A stretch of DNA of 64,000 nucleotides from contig NW_020312109.1 of NCBI RefSeq assembly GCF_002999335.1, positions 1-64,000 on the forward strand, in the 5' to 3' direction. The notes under the pieces are model-generated. The model was not told where the DNA came from, searched no databases, and saw only the letters and a list, made by a program, of their open reading frames with translations. Position 1 is the first letter of the stretch. Each line of letters begins with the position of its first letter. Origin of the DNA: Cyclospora cayetanensis (lineage: Eukaryota > Apicomplexa > Conoidasida > Eucoccidiorida > Eimeriidae). Below are positions 22,906 to 34,987 of the stretch, piece by piece. The position numbers and the translations under genes are program-made.

Positions 22906-25141
22906 GCCAATTCGCAGACTCGGGGGGAGAGACCCCAGATCTGTATGAGCAACGCCATTGTGGCAGTCTCTCGCTTCAATACAGAGGAATGCCTCCAGTG
23001 CTAAGGGCCGTCCCACTTTTCTCATCCCAAGCTGCATTGGCGCTCGCCAGGGGCGTCCTCACAGAGTCTCTTTTCTGTTAGTTTCCAACGTGGTCTGCCT
23101 CGGCATGCCCCTTTGTGTGAGGCAATTAATGGTCTACATAGTACACTTCTCCCAAGATATAGAGTTATGAGGAGCATTGCTATTCACGCTTTCGGATGTC
23201 GGGGCAGACGCAAAAGGAGCTCAAGTATGACGCAGAAGCAACAAGGGATTCCGAGCAGAGAGGACATGATATAAAGGGAAAGGCAGAAAGAGGAGAGAGG
23301 GTAGCATAAGGGTACTCGAGACTGAAGAGAGAGGAGAGACTTAGGGGATTCCATACTACAGATGGTTAGATTTTAGGATACAATTTTTGAAAGATGGGGC
23401 CCTCTTCTTCCCCTTGGCATTACAGGAGTCTCCAAACATTAAAAGAAGGCTTTACACTATAGTCGTGGATATTGAGAGTCACCCACCAAGGGTTACAGTC
23501 GTAGAAAACCAAAAACAGGTAAAGAACACCAGATAATTAAAAGCAAAGGAATGCGATCCAAGTGCATAAATATTCTTTGTCAGTACAGCCGCTCAAAAAA
23601 CGTATAGAGGCAGCCGCGGTCAAGAGCGTACAGGGCTTGGGGTGGCCTCAATAAAGCTTCATCTTCGGATATATTTATGGTGCGCCCCGCAAATTATAAG
23701 CTGTCTTATACTATAGGAAAAGGTGGCATCTGCTCCTTAAAGGGAGCTTTTTCTCCTGTCGTCCCCCGCATTGCCGTTGTGTAGCGCGTCTAGCTCCACT
23801 CCAGCAATTTCCACATCAGTTACACACAACTACAAATTAGTAAGAATTGAGTAATTAGCTTTATTGTTCGTGTATCTCCATTATTGAAGAGATCTGTCAG
23901 CACAATACGAGACGCACTGTTGTGAGTGTATGCTTGATGGTATAATCAACTAGCTATGAATGCTCCGAGTGCGTAGATGCTTACAGAGTGCAGCGACGTG
24001 CACCGTAATTGCCCCTTTCTCATGCCGAAAATTTACAGGGGCGCAAGTGTGCAGTGAAGAAGCCCTTTGCAAAACACTCGATTTTTAATTAATTCCTATT
24101 GTCATGCATCAGCCTGGAGGTAATCGTCGACCCATCAAGCAGCGCAGGGCGCGCCTGACTATTGAATCGAGGCAGTTAAGATAACCGCCCACAGAACAAA
24201 TATTGCTGTTCGGTGCACCGAAATACACACACAGATGCGCACGCAGAGACCCACACGTAAAATTCTGCTATCCGTGGGTCCCGCAGAGAGATATATACGC
24301 GAACGTCTTGCAAAGAAAACTGTGAGCGGCGAATCGAATGGACATATTCAGCTGGAGAAAAGCTTCTCCCGAGGTGGTTTTGTCTCAAGTTACCATGTTG
24401 ATAATAAAACCGACACCAGCTACACGTCACAGGAATTGGCGCAACCCACCGCGTCTGTTCCTTATATGAGATGAATCTGGTCGAGCTAAGAGTGTGTTTT
24501 CTTGCAGACAATCAAAGTCAAATAGGAGGACAAGGGGATGGAGACTTGGGTCTTGCAAAATGCTCGTCGGTCGGCTGCGCAGGGCAGATTGGGGGCCCCT
24601 CACTGGCTGGGGGCCCCCCTAGGGGCCCCCTATGCTCATGAAGTGTCTTTTCGGTAGATGTGTGTCCACATATCTGGTCTTTCGTGCCACCATGGTCTAT
24701 TTTATATGTTTTAGGGCCTAATTCTTTTTTGATTTCCTCAGTCCCGGGTGTCGAGGCACGCGGTCACCCGAAGTCCTCTCGCACGCAGGTGTCTGTCCAG
24801 CATAGCTGCACCATCTGCAGGAACCTCCGATGCGTATTACGACTTTCGGGCTCCTAATGTCTGTAACGCCCTCCCGTACCCAATGCTTGTCCTTGCCTCT
24901 TTCCCACAGAATCTCCGACACGCCTATCTTATGCCCTCAGAAAACCTGAACCTATGAGGTCTGGGGGCCTGCACCCAAGCCTAAATCCGACGATCCCTTG
25001 AGCTCTTGAATTCATGCCGGTTCGTCGGAAGCTTGCCATACAGGCTCTACTGCCTCTTTTGCAGTTCTGAGTGTAGGGCTCTGGGCAGCCCTTACTCCAG
25101 AACCCCCTCCACGCAGTAGACGCGCAGGAAGTAGTCCTCCA
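22906..25141. other. intergenic stretch between D2HGDH and the MFS transporter
   Basis: About 2.2 kb without a supported gene. The purine-rich (AG) tract near 23240-23340 and the dispersed repeat copy at 23895-24105 are the only notable structures on the left. At 24588-24635 there is a run of alternating G5-6/C5-6 blocks able to form strong hairpins. The right end is the MFS promoter and 5' UTR. Confidence 0.45.
23895..24105 (+). repeat. dispersed repeat family, copy 4
   Basis: Contains CAACTAGCTATGAATGCTCC, GAGTGCAGCGACGTGCACC, AGGGGCGCAAGTGTGCAGTG and GCAAAACACTCGATTTTTAA in the family order. Its 3' end is more diverged than in copies 3 and 5. Non-coding. Confidence 0.6.
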
Positions 25142-25824
25142 ATGAGCCGGCGTCACCCCCAACTGCCTCGGGAGCAGCAGCGACAGATCGAGGGGGCCAC
25201 ACGGCTGCAGCATCTAGAGGGCACCGTCTCCTCGCAGAACTCCTACAACCCCTGGCAGCCCATGCCCACCCCGTGGGCTCCTTCCACTCATCGGGCTGTC
25301 GCATACTACCCAAGACCACATGAATCTCCAGGTGCCTCTGAGCCAGAGAGCCCTCTGGAGGCTCTGGAGGCTCACAAAATCCTGGTTTCTCGGAGTCTCC
25401 CAAGTGTGCATAGCTCCATGAGCCGCAGTGGCGAATCTTGTCGCCGCCTGCCTTCGGTGCCCCTGTGGAGGCGCTTGCTGCCTTTATTGGGGGGCTTCAT
25501 TGTATACGTGGTTCTGGGGTGTCTATACAGCTTGGGCTGTCTTGTTCCCCTTCTGAGCTCATACCTCAGATATAAGGGACAGCCAGATATGCGGCACTCC
25601 GCGCTAGGATGGCTCTTCACAGCAGGTAAAGCTTCCAGAATCAGCTACTCATACTTACACACACACATAGGGAGAGAGAGAGACACAAACACAGACATAC
25701 ACACACAGACATACACACACAGACACACACACAGACACACACACAGACACACACAGACATACGCCCTCATAATATATATATATATGTATATATATATGTA
25801 TATATATATATGTATATATATGTG

Positions 25825-25878
<54 letters not shown>

Positions 25879-28765
25879 GATGCTCTAGGGGGTCGCGGCA
25901 CCAGCCGCAACAGGCATACTCACCTTCACCTTGTCAGCTGTACCTAGCGACATGGGCTGGTCAAGAGCCGTTTTTTTGCGTGTTTGATCAGGTTTGGCAT
26001 CCGTTTGCCTGTCGATGCCGTATGGCGCAAAACTGCACAAATCTATAGGCCTTGCTCGCTGCGCCTTTTGGGGGTGCCTCTGTATGGCACTCTCCTTCTT
26101 CCTCTCTGCGCCACTCTGCCATTCGTTGCTAGGCCTCACTTTCTCTTGCGGGGCTGGACCTGGCCTTGCACTTGGTCTTGCCGCGATATGTCCTATCTCA
26201 GCAGCATATCTGTATGCGAAGACTGACACTCCCTCTCTCTTTTAGCGCAGCTTGCTTGCGTTTGGCTTCGCTTTGCTGCTGCTGTCATTGCTGCTGCTGT
26301 CATTGCTCGTGCTGCTATTGCTCGTGCTGTTATTGTTGCTTTAATTGCTGCTGCTGCTGTCATTGCTCCTGCTGTTATTGCGGCTTTTATTGCTTCTGTT
26401 ACTGCTGCTGCTTCTCTTGTGGCTGTGCCTGCGGCAGTGCCTCGACTGGTGTCGCTGCACAGGCGCATATTGTTGGCAGTTTGCTGCTTTCTTCTGCTGT
26501 TGCTACAGCTCATGGCCTGAGCACAAAGGCCTTGCGGCTGCCGTCGTGCTCTCCGGCCTCAGCGTGAGCCCCTTGCTCTTTTCTGCTCTCGAGGTAAAAG
26601 AACACCCCTATTAGGGTGACTGCTGCTGGAGCTACGCCTAGCAGAAAGCCCTTTCTGTCTCTCTCTGCCTCTCTCTATTTCTAGCCTCCCGCGTAGAAGC
26701 CTCACGACTCGAAATAACTCCATGCAGGCGGGCCAGCTGCGCCTGCTGGGTACGCAAGCATTGCAGAAACAGAAATCGCACGAGTAGGAGCAGCTGGAGC
26801 GAGCTCCCTTGCAAGGGCGGGGATGGAAGGGGCTGGAAATTTACATGCCTCAGCTGGCGAAGGACCCTTATCCTTGTGCCATTCTCTTTCCCAGTTGTGT
26901 GCTCGTAGGTAGCGATTGTAAATCCAGATCGGTTGCCCTTCACTTCGATCCCGTATCCGCTACACCCGTATGAGCGCTATCTGGAAGATCCTGAGGCGCT
27001 TGAACGTATCCCTCGCCTTTTCTGGTGCATGGGATGCTGCTGCCTGCTGCTTTCTCCTGCGGCCTTTCTTCTCAACAGCCCCCAGACAGTCGTCGCACGC
27101 TACGATTCACGTGCCAGCAGCAACAGCATGAGCAGCTTTGTGGCGCTCGCAGCCACCGCTGAGAACAAGCCCCCTTCGCCAGGAGACCCTCTCGAGCAAC
27201 AGCAGCAGCATCCAGAGGGGCCGAGTCAGCCGAAACATCCGCATCGGAATCCTCTGTCTTCCTGCAGCAGTTGCAGCAAAGCGGAATCTGCAGGCGCGCG
27301 CAAGACACAGGAGGAGCTGCAACTGCTGCCAACGTACAAAAGTGGAAGCAGTACTGCAGGCCTCTTCAGCCTGTGGCTCGTGTACGTCCTGCTCGGCCTC
27401 TCCGTGCATCTCACCGGCATCTTTTGGGAGGCTACAGCAGCAGCACTGGTACATCCTGACTGCACTACGGATCCCGAAGCTGCAGCATTGGCTGCAGCAA
27501 GCCAGCAACAGCAGAAGCAGCAACAACAGCTAGGCACCCTAGAAGTTACCTCGATGGGGAATGGACTCATCGCTGCCGCAAATCTTCTCGGAAGAATCAT
27601 GTGGGGGCTTCTTTCGGATGTGTGCAGCGCAGCCACTGCAGTGGTACGTCTGGTTTCAAGGGAACGGCGAATCAGCATGGCGGGGCCATATATATATATA
27701 TATGTATCTATATATGTATATATAGCTATATATACATATATATATATACAGCACATAGACAATGCGTTACACAAGGCCCCTTGCCTCAAGGCAGCTTCGG
27801 CTACAGCCTGGCCTTAAGGGTTCCATCACGCAGCAAACATCTGTTTACCCATTCAGCTTAATGTAGAAACAAATACACCTGTACAAGAACACGGAGGGGC
27901 GGACAGACACATGCACAAACCACGTAGCGATGGTGATCTGGACCGCTTGTCTTGCGTGTTTGCGCTTGCCGCAGAAGGCACTCTGCTTTTCTCTGACGAT
28001 CCTGTTCGGCTGCTGCACCGCTGCAGTGTACGGGCAGCTCCTGTCCGCGACTTTGTGGCTGTTTCTGTTCTATCTCTGCGTGGGGGGTCTCTCCGTCACA
28101 CTACCACTGGTTAGTACGACGTCGAGTAGCGCTCAAGAGGATACATAGAAATGTCCATATACACATGTATATGTCTCTGTATATTCATATGTTGACATGC
28201 CGCATTCGCGGCAGGCCCCGTATGAAGTCATCCGCGTGTATTGCGTACTGTGTGTGAACAAAGAAAGAAGGGGTGCTGGAGGCCGAAAAAGAATCCAGTG
28301 CTTGGGGTGTGGGTTGCATGCAAATATTTGCCGAATGCATTCCTGCCTCCTTTTTTCTTCCCTTGTAGTTACATTCATGCCCCTCTCCTTGACTAGACGC
28401 AAAACAGAGGCACACGTTCTGGGCTCGTACGTGTATTGAGGCCAAAACGCAAGAAGCAAATCCACCCATCCTCTAAACGCGTTCGTAAGTAAGCAGCGTC
28501 CAGCACACCTCTGATGCATGTACGTGTGGTGTGCGTTCCGCAGGTTATTGCGGAAGTTGCCAATCCCGATGATTTCAGTTATCTCTACACGCTGGCCTAC
28601 ACTTCTAAACCCGCAAGTGCCTGCCTCTCCTCCCTCCTCCTGACCCTCCTCTACCCCAGCGTGGGCCTTAGTGGCTGCACAGCATTAGCAGCGATCTCTG
28701 CCTCCCTCGCCCTTCTCCTGTGCTCCTACGTCCCTAAAGGGATGTATAGGGGTATTGCGCTGTAG
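25142..28765 (+). CDS. major facilitator superfamily transporter
   Basis: Twelve-helix membrane transporter with unknown substrate. Six exons are phase-consistent: 25142-25625, 25992-26211, 26509-26593, 26909-27647, 27928-28109 and 28544-28765, giving 643 aa. Only the 3' limit of exon 4 is uncertain (27643 or 27647). Exon 1 has a 110-residue hydrophilic N-terminus, then helix 1 ([18 protein letters not shown]). Exons 2-3 carry helices 2-5, including [16 protein letters not shown] and [15 protein letters not shown], which matches the family W-(F)-PERRG-(L)-A segment. Exon 4 holds helix 6, a cytoplasmic loop of about 100 residues with Gln and Ser runs, helix 7, and [13 protein letters not shown], the classic GR-x-x-WG-x-x-SD signature. 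Exons 5-6 carry helices 9-12. The layout is like monocarboxylate or oxalate/formate-type MFS proteins of Apicomplexa. Intron 1 has a CA/TA microsatellite and intron 2 a CTG-type array. Confidence 0.88.
25655..25871. repeat. (CA)n and (TA)n microsatellite in MFS intron 1
   Basis: ACACAG/ACAC units give way to long TATATATGTA tracts. The block lies wholly inside the intron between exon 1 (ends 25625) and exon 2 (starts 25992). Confidence 0.95.
26270..26440. repeat. imperfect CTG-triplet array in MFS intron 2
   Basis: Imperfect 9-15 base units built on ATTGCTGCTGCTGTC repeat across about 170 bases. The phase-consistent MFS model places this inside intron 2, because the exon 2 frame meets a stop at 26245. 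Confidence 0.8.
27690..27751. repeat. (TA)n microsatellite in MFS intron 4
   Basis: TATATATGTATC/TATATATAGC units run directly downstream of exon 4 of the transporter gene. Non-coding. Confidence 0.9.
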
Positions 28766-29512
28766 AGCCGCCTGCCCGAGGGGGATTTTGGCAGTGTCAT
28801 TACACTCCCTTGCGAAGGCATCTTCGCCTGCAGTGACCACCTTCTTTGCAAGCACTGCGCCTGCTTTTGATACGTGTATTTCATCAGCCTAAATATCGGC
28901 ATTACCCACGCGATGCAACTTTGTGTGGAAGGTCTCGAGGGATGGATATAGGCTGCTCGCGGTGCGAGAATCGGTGTAATTACTACGGGTTCCCTGCGTT
29001 CCAGCCTGCTGTACAGACACTGAAGGGCTGTCAGGGCTAGTGTTACGAATGAAATTGTTAAGCTTGCGCAAAGAATAGGGAGTTTGTATGGGTAAGAGAG
29101 GGAGAGGAAAGAAAGTAGCAATAAAATGAGAGGATACATAAGGCGACCCTGGGGCCGCCTAAATACCCCGATAGGCGACACAGTGCTTTGGACATGAACC
29201 TCTGAAACAAGAGTTTCAAGACAAATATTACAAGCAGGCAGTATTGCGCCACAAAAGCCGTACAGTTAGTAAGTAGCCACGCAGAGAAAGCCCGAAAGGG
29301 AAGAAAGACGAGTCTGTGTGTGCTTCGAGAGCGGTCAGGATACCTACCTACAGAGAGACCAATAAAAGGACAGAAAACAAAGAGACGGTGAGTGCAGCGC
29401 GTTTAGATTTCAGCCTGTTTGAACTAGCGTGCGACAAAACAAGCATTATAAAAGAACGTCAAAATCAATCATACACGGAGAGGACTACATGATCGATGCT
29501 GTAACCGGATCA
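28766..29512. other. convergent intergenic stretch
   Basis: About 750 bases between the 3' ends of the + strand MFS gene and the - strand secreted-protein gene. It should contain both 3' UTRs. No gene is seen. Confidence 0.5.
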
Positions 29513-30784
29513 TTACTCAAGGAGACTTGCGGCTCCCGCCGGCTCTGGGAAGCGCCATAAATTTAAAGGTCTTTCAGGCCCCACCAGATGATGCTCCCGC
29601 GCATAGATCTCCATATAGGCCCAGAGAAGAGAGTGCTCTTCAGGGGCTAAGAGCGTCACTCCCTTGTGTGCAGAGAGTCTCAGCCTGCTTCGGTGTGCAT
29701 TCACGAGGGGCCACAGAACTGCCGCCATCTCTTGCATTTCTTGCTCAGTGGGCCCCTTCATCTGGTAATGCAGTGTCATGTGGGCCCGCAGAGAGGGAAA
29801 GAGACCCCGAACAAGTTTGAGACAGAGAGGTAGAGCGAGTGGCGCCAAGCCGTTGTCACTGCCTACAGGAGCAAATGGTGGCATTGCTTGCAAGGCTGTG
29901 CGCAGCGACTCTGACCTCCCGGGAGCTGCGACTGTGTCTAACACAGCCCTCGCCATGAACTCTAAAACAATCGGAAGATCTTCCTCTGAAAGAACGGAAT
30001 GTGCAAACGCATCCGCAACACCCGCGGCGAGCTCCCGCACCTCATCATCGCTCATGGGAGACAATCTAAACTTGGGGGCCATCAAATCATAAAAGAAGGC
30101 TACCTGTGCTCTGATGCTTTTTTCAATATGCTGCAGCTTCCCGTCTATTACTTCCAATCCCAGCAGCCCTGGCTGGGTAGTTATGTTCTTGGGCTTCAGG
30201 AGGCCCAAGGACTGCAGCTTTCTTTGAATTGCTACTTTCAGGGAAAACACAGGAAGAGCGCCATGCGGCAGCAAGCCATCCACCACCGATTGTGCAATAT
30301 TGTCCTCTTCCTCTAGGATCACTTGCAGGTGCTCTGCGATTGCCGCCGAGAACTCGGAAGGTGAGAGCCTGCGCACCAAGGTGTTTTCGACTGTTAGACG
30401 CCTGTATAAAGCAGATATGTGATTTGCGGCGACCAAGCAAATGCGCCAGAGCTCGGGTTCTGTCGAGGAGAAAGCCGCACATGCGGAGAGAAGGCCTTCC
30501 TTTTCTCCGCTGTCTTTTGCGGCTGCCGAGGCAACTTGTTTCTCTGCCTCGCGTCCCACTGTGGTTCCTAGCTCTATTTCTTTCAAAAGGCTGCTGGTAA
30601 AGGCACTGGCGGTGCCAATGTGACTCGGCGAGGGAGCTGCGTCGGCTAGCTCCTGGAGGGACGGGCCGCTCCCCTCGGCGGCTGCAAACGCCAGGACAGA
30701 GAAAGCCTCCAGGAGGTGGCTGAGGCAGGAGTAACGATGCACAGAGAAAACAGAAAGAATTAATAGCAAAACAACACTCTTCAT
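29513..30784 (-). CDS. secreted or membrane-anchored hypothetical protein
   Basis: Single-exon frame of 423 aa from the ATG at 30784. That ATG was chosen because it opens directly into a signal-peptide-like segment, MKSVVLLLILSVFSVHRYSC. A longer frame begins 19 codons earlier with a Gly/Ser-rich leader that would bury the signal. The rest is soluble-looking, Ala/Leu/Glu-rich and mostly helical, with one cysteine pair near residues 115-130 (SACAAF, WRICLVA) and no other membrane helix. No family was recognised. It could be an ER, secretory-organelle or surface-associated protein of the parasite. It lacks the triplet-repeat runs of its neighbours, which suggests genuine constraint along its length. 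Confidence 0.72.
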   Translation of the reverse strand: MKSVVLLLILSVFSVHRYSCLSHLLEAFSVLAFAAAEGSGPSLQELADAAPSPSHIGTASAFTSSLLKEIELGTTVGREAEKQVASAAAKDSGEKEGLLSACAAFSSTEPELWRICLVAANHISALYRRLTVENTLVRRLSPSEFSAAIAEHLQVILEEEDNIAQSVVDGLLPHGALPVFSLKVAIQRKLQSLGLLKPKNITTQPGLLGLEVIDGKLQHIEKSIRAQVAFFYDLMAPKFRLSPMSDDEVRELAAGVADAFAHSVLSEEDLPIVLEFMARAVLDTVAAPGRSESLRTALQAMPPFAPVGSDNGLAPLALPLCLKLVRGLFPSLRAHMTLHYQMKGPTEQEMQEMAAVLWPLVNAHRSRLRLSAHKGVTLLAPEEHSLLWAYMEIYAREHHLVGPERPLNLWRFPEPAGAASLLE

Positions 30785-31494
30785 CTTGAGGTGTGGGGCC
30801 GCCCACCCGGAGCAGCTCCCCTTCCCCCCCCCCACTCCCACTCTGTTGCCCGATTGAAAGGCGCTGTGCTCAACTCACTACTAAAGCATGCCCAATCGGC
30901 CGAAGCAATCTCACATAAGCTTCGTAGAAGTCGGAACAGGATAGACAAGAACGGGTGAATTAGACGCTAAGGGACGAGGCCCTTCAGCTTTGTGGGGCTG
31001 CAACAGCCCCAGTCGCCTCTTCAAGCCGCCACAGGCTTCGTTTGCAAGAAAAAGCGCTTGTCTCCTTAGCTGTGGGTTGAACAAAAGGGGAACCGCCAGA
31101 AGAACCCAACGCTGCGCTTCACTATAATCCTAGGACATACACACGCAGACAGACCAAAAATACAAACCGGCATGCAGACAGTCAGACAGGTACGCAGAGC
31201 GGGGGATGAAACAAGTACTGAACTACGGGGCAAATACTTTTCTTTTGGTGGCTGTACCACACATCGGCGCCGTGCGGCTTTTGATGTACTCGGATACTAC
31301 CTGCCGCCTTTTTCGTCATCTGTGCCTGCGAGATGGCTCCAATGGACGAAAAGGAAGCAGAAATTGAGGAAAAACCCCATAATAATAGGTGCCGAAAGAC
31401 CCCTTAAGGACTCAGAAAGCGCATTATGTAGCGGGGCCAAGGATTGTGGAAGAATTGACTGTTGGAGTGCCTGCTCGTGTATCTTCTATGCATT

Positions 31495-31745
31495 GCAGAG
31501 TACTGCTAGCTCAGTACTGCAAGATGCAGTGTTGTGTTCGTGTGCGTTATATGTTGTTATGTGCAACTAGCTGTGGATGCACGGAGGGCTTAGAGGGTAG
31601 AGCTACGCGCACCCCAGTTTTCCTGCCCTCTTATCGGAATCTTGCGGGGCACGGGTAAGGGAAGGAAGGAGCCCCTTTGAAAGGACTTTCTTAGCTTGCC
31701 GTTGAGTGTTATAGAGTCTAGAGTAAAACCTTTCTTTGCGAAGAC
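31495..31745 (+). repeat. dispersed repeat family, copy 5
   Basis: Well preserved copy: GTGCGTTATATGTTGTTATG, CAACTAGCTGTGGATG, AGAGCTACGCGCACCCCAG, a CCTGCCCTC block, then GGGGCACGGGTAAGGGAAGG, GAGTGTTATAGAGTCTAGAG. Non-coding. Confidence 0.65.
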
Positions 31746-31854
31746 CTTAGATGGAGAGGTACACTTTGGGGTTTCCTCTACATGCCACCTGCTAGAGGGT
31801 AGAAGAGATCGTTAGATCACTAGGAAAAGAAATTATGCGGTTTGCCTTCCTGCG

Positions 31855-32025
31855 CACTAGAGCACTAGCTATGCCGCTTCTCTCCTCTTATCCAGGAACC
31901 TTGTGGATGAGAACGGCAGAGAAGGAGAAGAGGATGGAGGTATATGAGGGAAAGCACTCGAGAACTTTCGATTGAAATTGTATTGGGCTTTTGACTATGA
32001 AAGGTCTCCCTGTGAGAGCGAAGAA
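31855..32025 (+). repeat. dispersed repeat family, partial copy 6 (3' half)
   Basis: Has the CCTCTTATCC box, GGGAAAGCACTCGAGAACTT, GATTGAAATTGTATTGGGC and CTATGAAAGGTCTCCCTGTG. The GT-rich head found in other copies is missing, so it looks 5'-truncated. Confidence 0.5.
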
Positions 32026-32084
32026 GAGGAAGCGATACACATTAGAGCCATTCGCAGAGAGGACACGTAGAATAACAGGTCATT

Positions 32085-32165
32085 GTAGACTGCCTCCTTT
32101 ATGGCCCCACAGGGAGAGACCTTACTAGCTCCAGACTCGGTACGAAACAGAATTAAAGGCACGTT
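32085..32165 (-). repeat. dispersed repeat family, inverted fragment
   Basis: On the minus strand this reads GTACCGAGTCTGGAGCTAG followed by AAGGTCTCTCCCTGTGG. This matches the tail of the inverted copy near 51.4 kb and of copy 6. Confidence 0.4.
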
Positions 32166-33215
32166 TGCCTCGACCCAAAAGCACGCTCCTGTTCGTAACT
32201 TCGCCTCTCAGGGTTTCGCCATGGGAGACAGGGGCATGAAAAGGGCGCCTCACAGAACGCCGTGAGGACTTTGACCATCAACAGCCAGCTCCACATAGCA
32301 ACTAGCGCACAGGCATATAACATTGATTCGTTTAGTCTTAAGATGACTTCTCTCCAAGAATTAGTACCCATAAACACCGAAGCCAAATGGTGGGATGTTG
32401 ACTTATTCTTAAGTAGGTGTATTTGGTCAAGTACAAAGTGCACATGTGTAGCTCTTAGCCCGTTGCAGAGAGGCTCAACGCCACGTAACAACAACGCAAT
32501 AGCCTAGAGGGATGCGCAAAAACCTTAAAAAGACAGTAGCGAATCTACGAGATAAAACACACCTTGCGGGAGAAATGAAAAGCAAGTAGCGATAGAGTGT
32601 GTCGCTCGTTCTCCAGCCCTCCAAAGCCAGTCCTCCTTCAAAGCTCTTGAAATATCTAACGAAATTCCCTGAATGCCGAAAGTGCGCCCCTCTGAAGCAG
32701 ACTGCAACAGTGGTCCGAGTCCACAGGAGCGCGCACGGGTTTAAGCGGGACATAAGATATATACCACTACACAACGCGAAATGCCCCTGACAACTTGAAA
32801 ATGTCACCAAAGAGTATTTGCAGGCCCCATGGAAGCATACACCACGGTTCCCGAGGCATTCGCTAAGGTCGGTGTTTCCCAGGGGCCTTAAGCATGCTGT
32901 GCTGCTGCCCTTGGAATTGATGCAGAGACTGCCCCTCTAGAGCCCTGGCAGATGCTTCCGTGGGAAAGGGTGGGGTATGCCAGACAGCTCCTCTGCCTCC
33001 GGCTTTCGTATGTGGCAATGAGCACATATATATACTCATTAGTGGATTAGTGCGTTGTAGAGGGGTATGGCGCACAAGACAGATGTCCATTGCCTGACTC
33101 CCCTTTCAAATTCATGCGCTCTAAATGCCTCACTCTCCACGTGAAGCTCCCAACAACGTTTGATTTGACGTCGCCACACATGGGCTCAGACATTTCAAAG
33201 AAAGTGGCCCCTCTC

Positions 33216-34602
33216 CTAAGGGCTGGCCCCCACTGTGCGGGGACCCAGCTCGATGTCAAGCCAGCCATCTGAAGTGTCTGCTATGGCGTCTACCGCTTGG
33301 GGAGCAGCTTGTCTGTTTTCCGCTGCTACCGAAACTCCTGCTGCCACGTTGGCTGACGGTGTTCCAGGGCCAGCTCCGAAGGCTTCGCCTGCTGAATGCG
33401 CAGCGATAGCTTGTGCCGTAGCTGCTATGCTTGGTGCGTACGGCATCTCTATTGCGTCTGCCGTTGGTCTTCGCAGTGATCCCACCGGGGAAAGGTTGCA
33501 GTCGTTAGTGAGTCTGGTGCTGACGAGTCCCTGACCGGCTAAGACACTGTGAATGTCTTTTTTGCAGTTCGGGCAGGTTAGCCTCCTCTCAAACCACTGA
33601 AAGAGACAGGTACGGTGGAAGGCATGACGGCACTCGGGAAGACGGACTGCCGCGTCCCCCTCCTGCAACATCTCCTGGCAGATGCTGCAGCCCAGAAGGA
33701 CCAAGGGACTACCCTGTTCTACGTTCTGGAAAAACGGCAAGACCCAACAGAGACATCGGCACACACACACACACATACAGGCACGATGAGAAGGCCAACG
33801 CGGGTAAAAGAATCCGGTGCAAGGGGAGGCGCGGCAAGGGCACAGCAAACGATACAGTTCATTCCGATACACAAATCAATGAGCTCTTTCAGCTCTGCAC
33901 ATTCGTTCACTGCTGGCTGTTTTCTAAGGTCTGTTCTGGTAGCCATTTCATGTGTATCCGCACCTCTACATTCATGCATGCCTTCACGAGCTCCATTTTG
34001 GCATTGTGCTCCTCCTGGAGAACCCGTCGAGCTTCTCGTGCAAGCCTTTGTTGGGTGTCATCCCACGCTTCTTGTGAAGGTACCAAGCTCCCGGTGGGAA
34101 GCCCGAAAGGGATGTTTCCCCATTGGAGGAGCATGAGGATCAGAAAGAAGCCGCAAGCAGCGAAGAGAAAAGCAATGGCAGCCAGCAGCCTTCTCTCACG
34201 CTCTAGATAGGTGGCGATCTCTGCCGTGGTCGAGAGTGGCAGAAGCGATTTCAGCTCATCCAGATCAGTGGGGAGGGGTGACACAGGCAAGTGAACGTAA
34301 AAGAGATTTACAATTAGCAAAATATCGCCAATGGCCCACAGCAAACATAACATGAACAGGGAATTCAGCAGCTGTGTAGGCCGCAGCAAACAGGAGCGCC
34401 GCGAGAAGCCAGCACCAGGAGAAGGAACTGAGGCAGGAGGCGAAGATGCCAACGCAGAAGAAGCTGTCAGCGAGCTCAAAGCATGCCGCCCAGCAGCAGA
34501 AGAAGGAGACGAAGAAGAAGTCAAGTGACCATGAGCCTCGATACACGAGGTTCCGCCGAGGAAGAAGCCAAGGGGAAAGAGACAAACAGCGCCGCAAAAC
34601 AT
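33216..34602 (-). CDS. RING-H2 membrane protein, probable E3 ubiquitin ligase
   Basis: Two exons, 34602-33964 and 33725-33216, joined in phase 0 (donor GAG|GTGCGG, acceptor TTTTTCCAG), giving 382 aa. The first ATG is at 34602; the frame is open a few codons further up without an ATG. Exon 1 encodes a Ser/Ala-rich N-terminus, then two membrane helices (SLFMLCLLWAIGDILLIV and AAIAFLFAACGFFLILMLL) with a short loop between, and a charged helix. Exon 2 gives a complete RING-H2 finger: CSIC, then CRHAFHRTC, then CPNC, i.e. C2-C-H2-C-C2 with canonical spacing. After it comes an Ala-rich low-complexity tail. By analogy with other membrane RING-H2 proteins it should present an E2 at an internal membrane for ubiquitin transfer; the substrate is unknown. 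No other named domain is seen. Confidence 0.85.
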
Positions 34603-34987
34603 GCCGCACACAAACCAACTCGAGCTCCCTGCGCGAACACCACAACCCCACTCTCTATACCACAGACCCTACACCACAAGCCACAGCCGCCAACTCCCCC
34701 AACTCCAGACCCTAAACACGCACACCGACCCCCACACTACCACTCGTTACCTACTTCACCCCACATTCCAGGAAACTCTGATGCCTCGTCCACAATCTAC
34801 GCAGACTATAGATGCAGCCCTAAGCCCCCGCTGACTGGAAAGCTACACGAAGAACCCCCCCTTTAAACGACAATCGCAACATTGGCTTCATCATATTGGA
34901 AATCCTGGAGAGCCGCTGCCCTGAAGTTTATAAGGCCTTAGACGGCGAACGCATGCTACGCCCACAACACAGTGTAAAGCCTGCTTT
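34603..34987. other. short spacer upstream of the RING gene
   Basis: Spacer between the RING gene start and the 3' end of the next minus-strand gene. It contains a C/A-rich tract at 34630-34760 with ACCCTACACC and ACCCTAAACAC, weakly telomere-like. No gene is seen. Confidence 0.5.

Larger units (their letters stand above)
30842..33215. other. gene-free stretch with dispersed repeats
   Basis: About 2.4 kb with no supported gene. It carries one full dispersed repeat copy (31495-31745), a second partial copy in the same orientation (31855-32025) and an inverted fragment (about 32085-32165). The left 300 bases should be the promoter of the secreted-protein gene. The right end is the 3' UTR of the RING gene. 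Confidence 0.5.

Noticed and set aside
33719..33979. Minus-strand frame across the RING gene intron
   Set aside because: It overlaps the intron between 33964 and 33725. The two-exon phase-0 model explains the region better.
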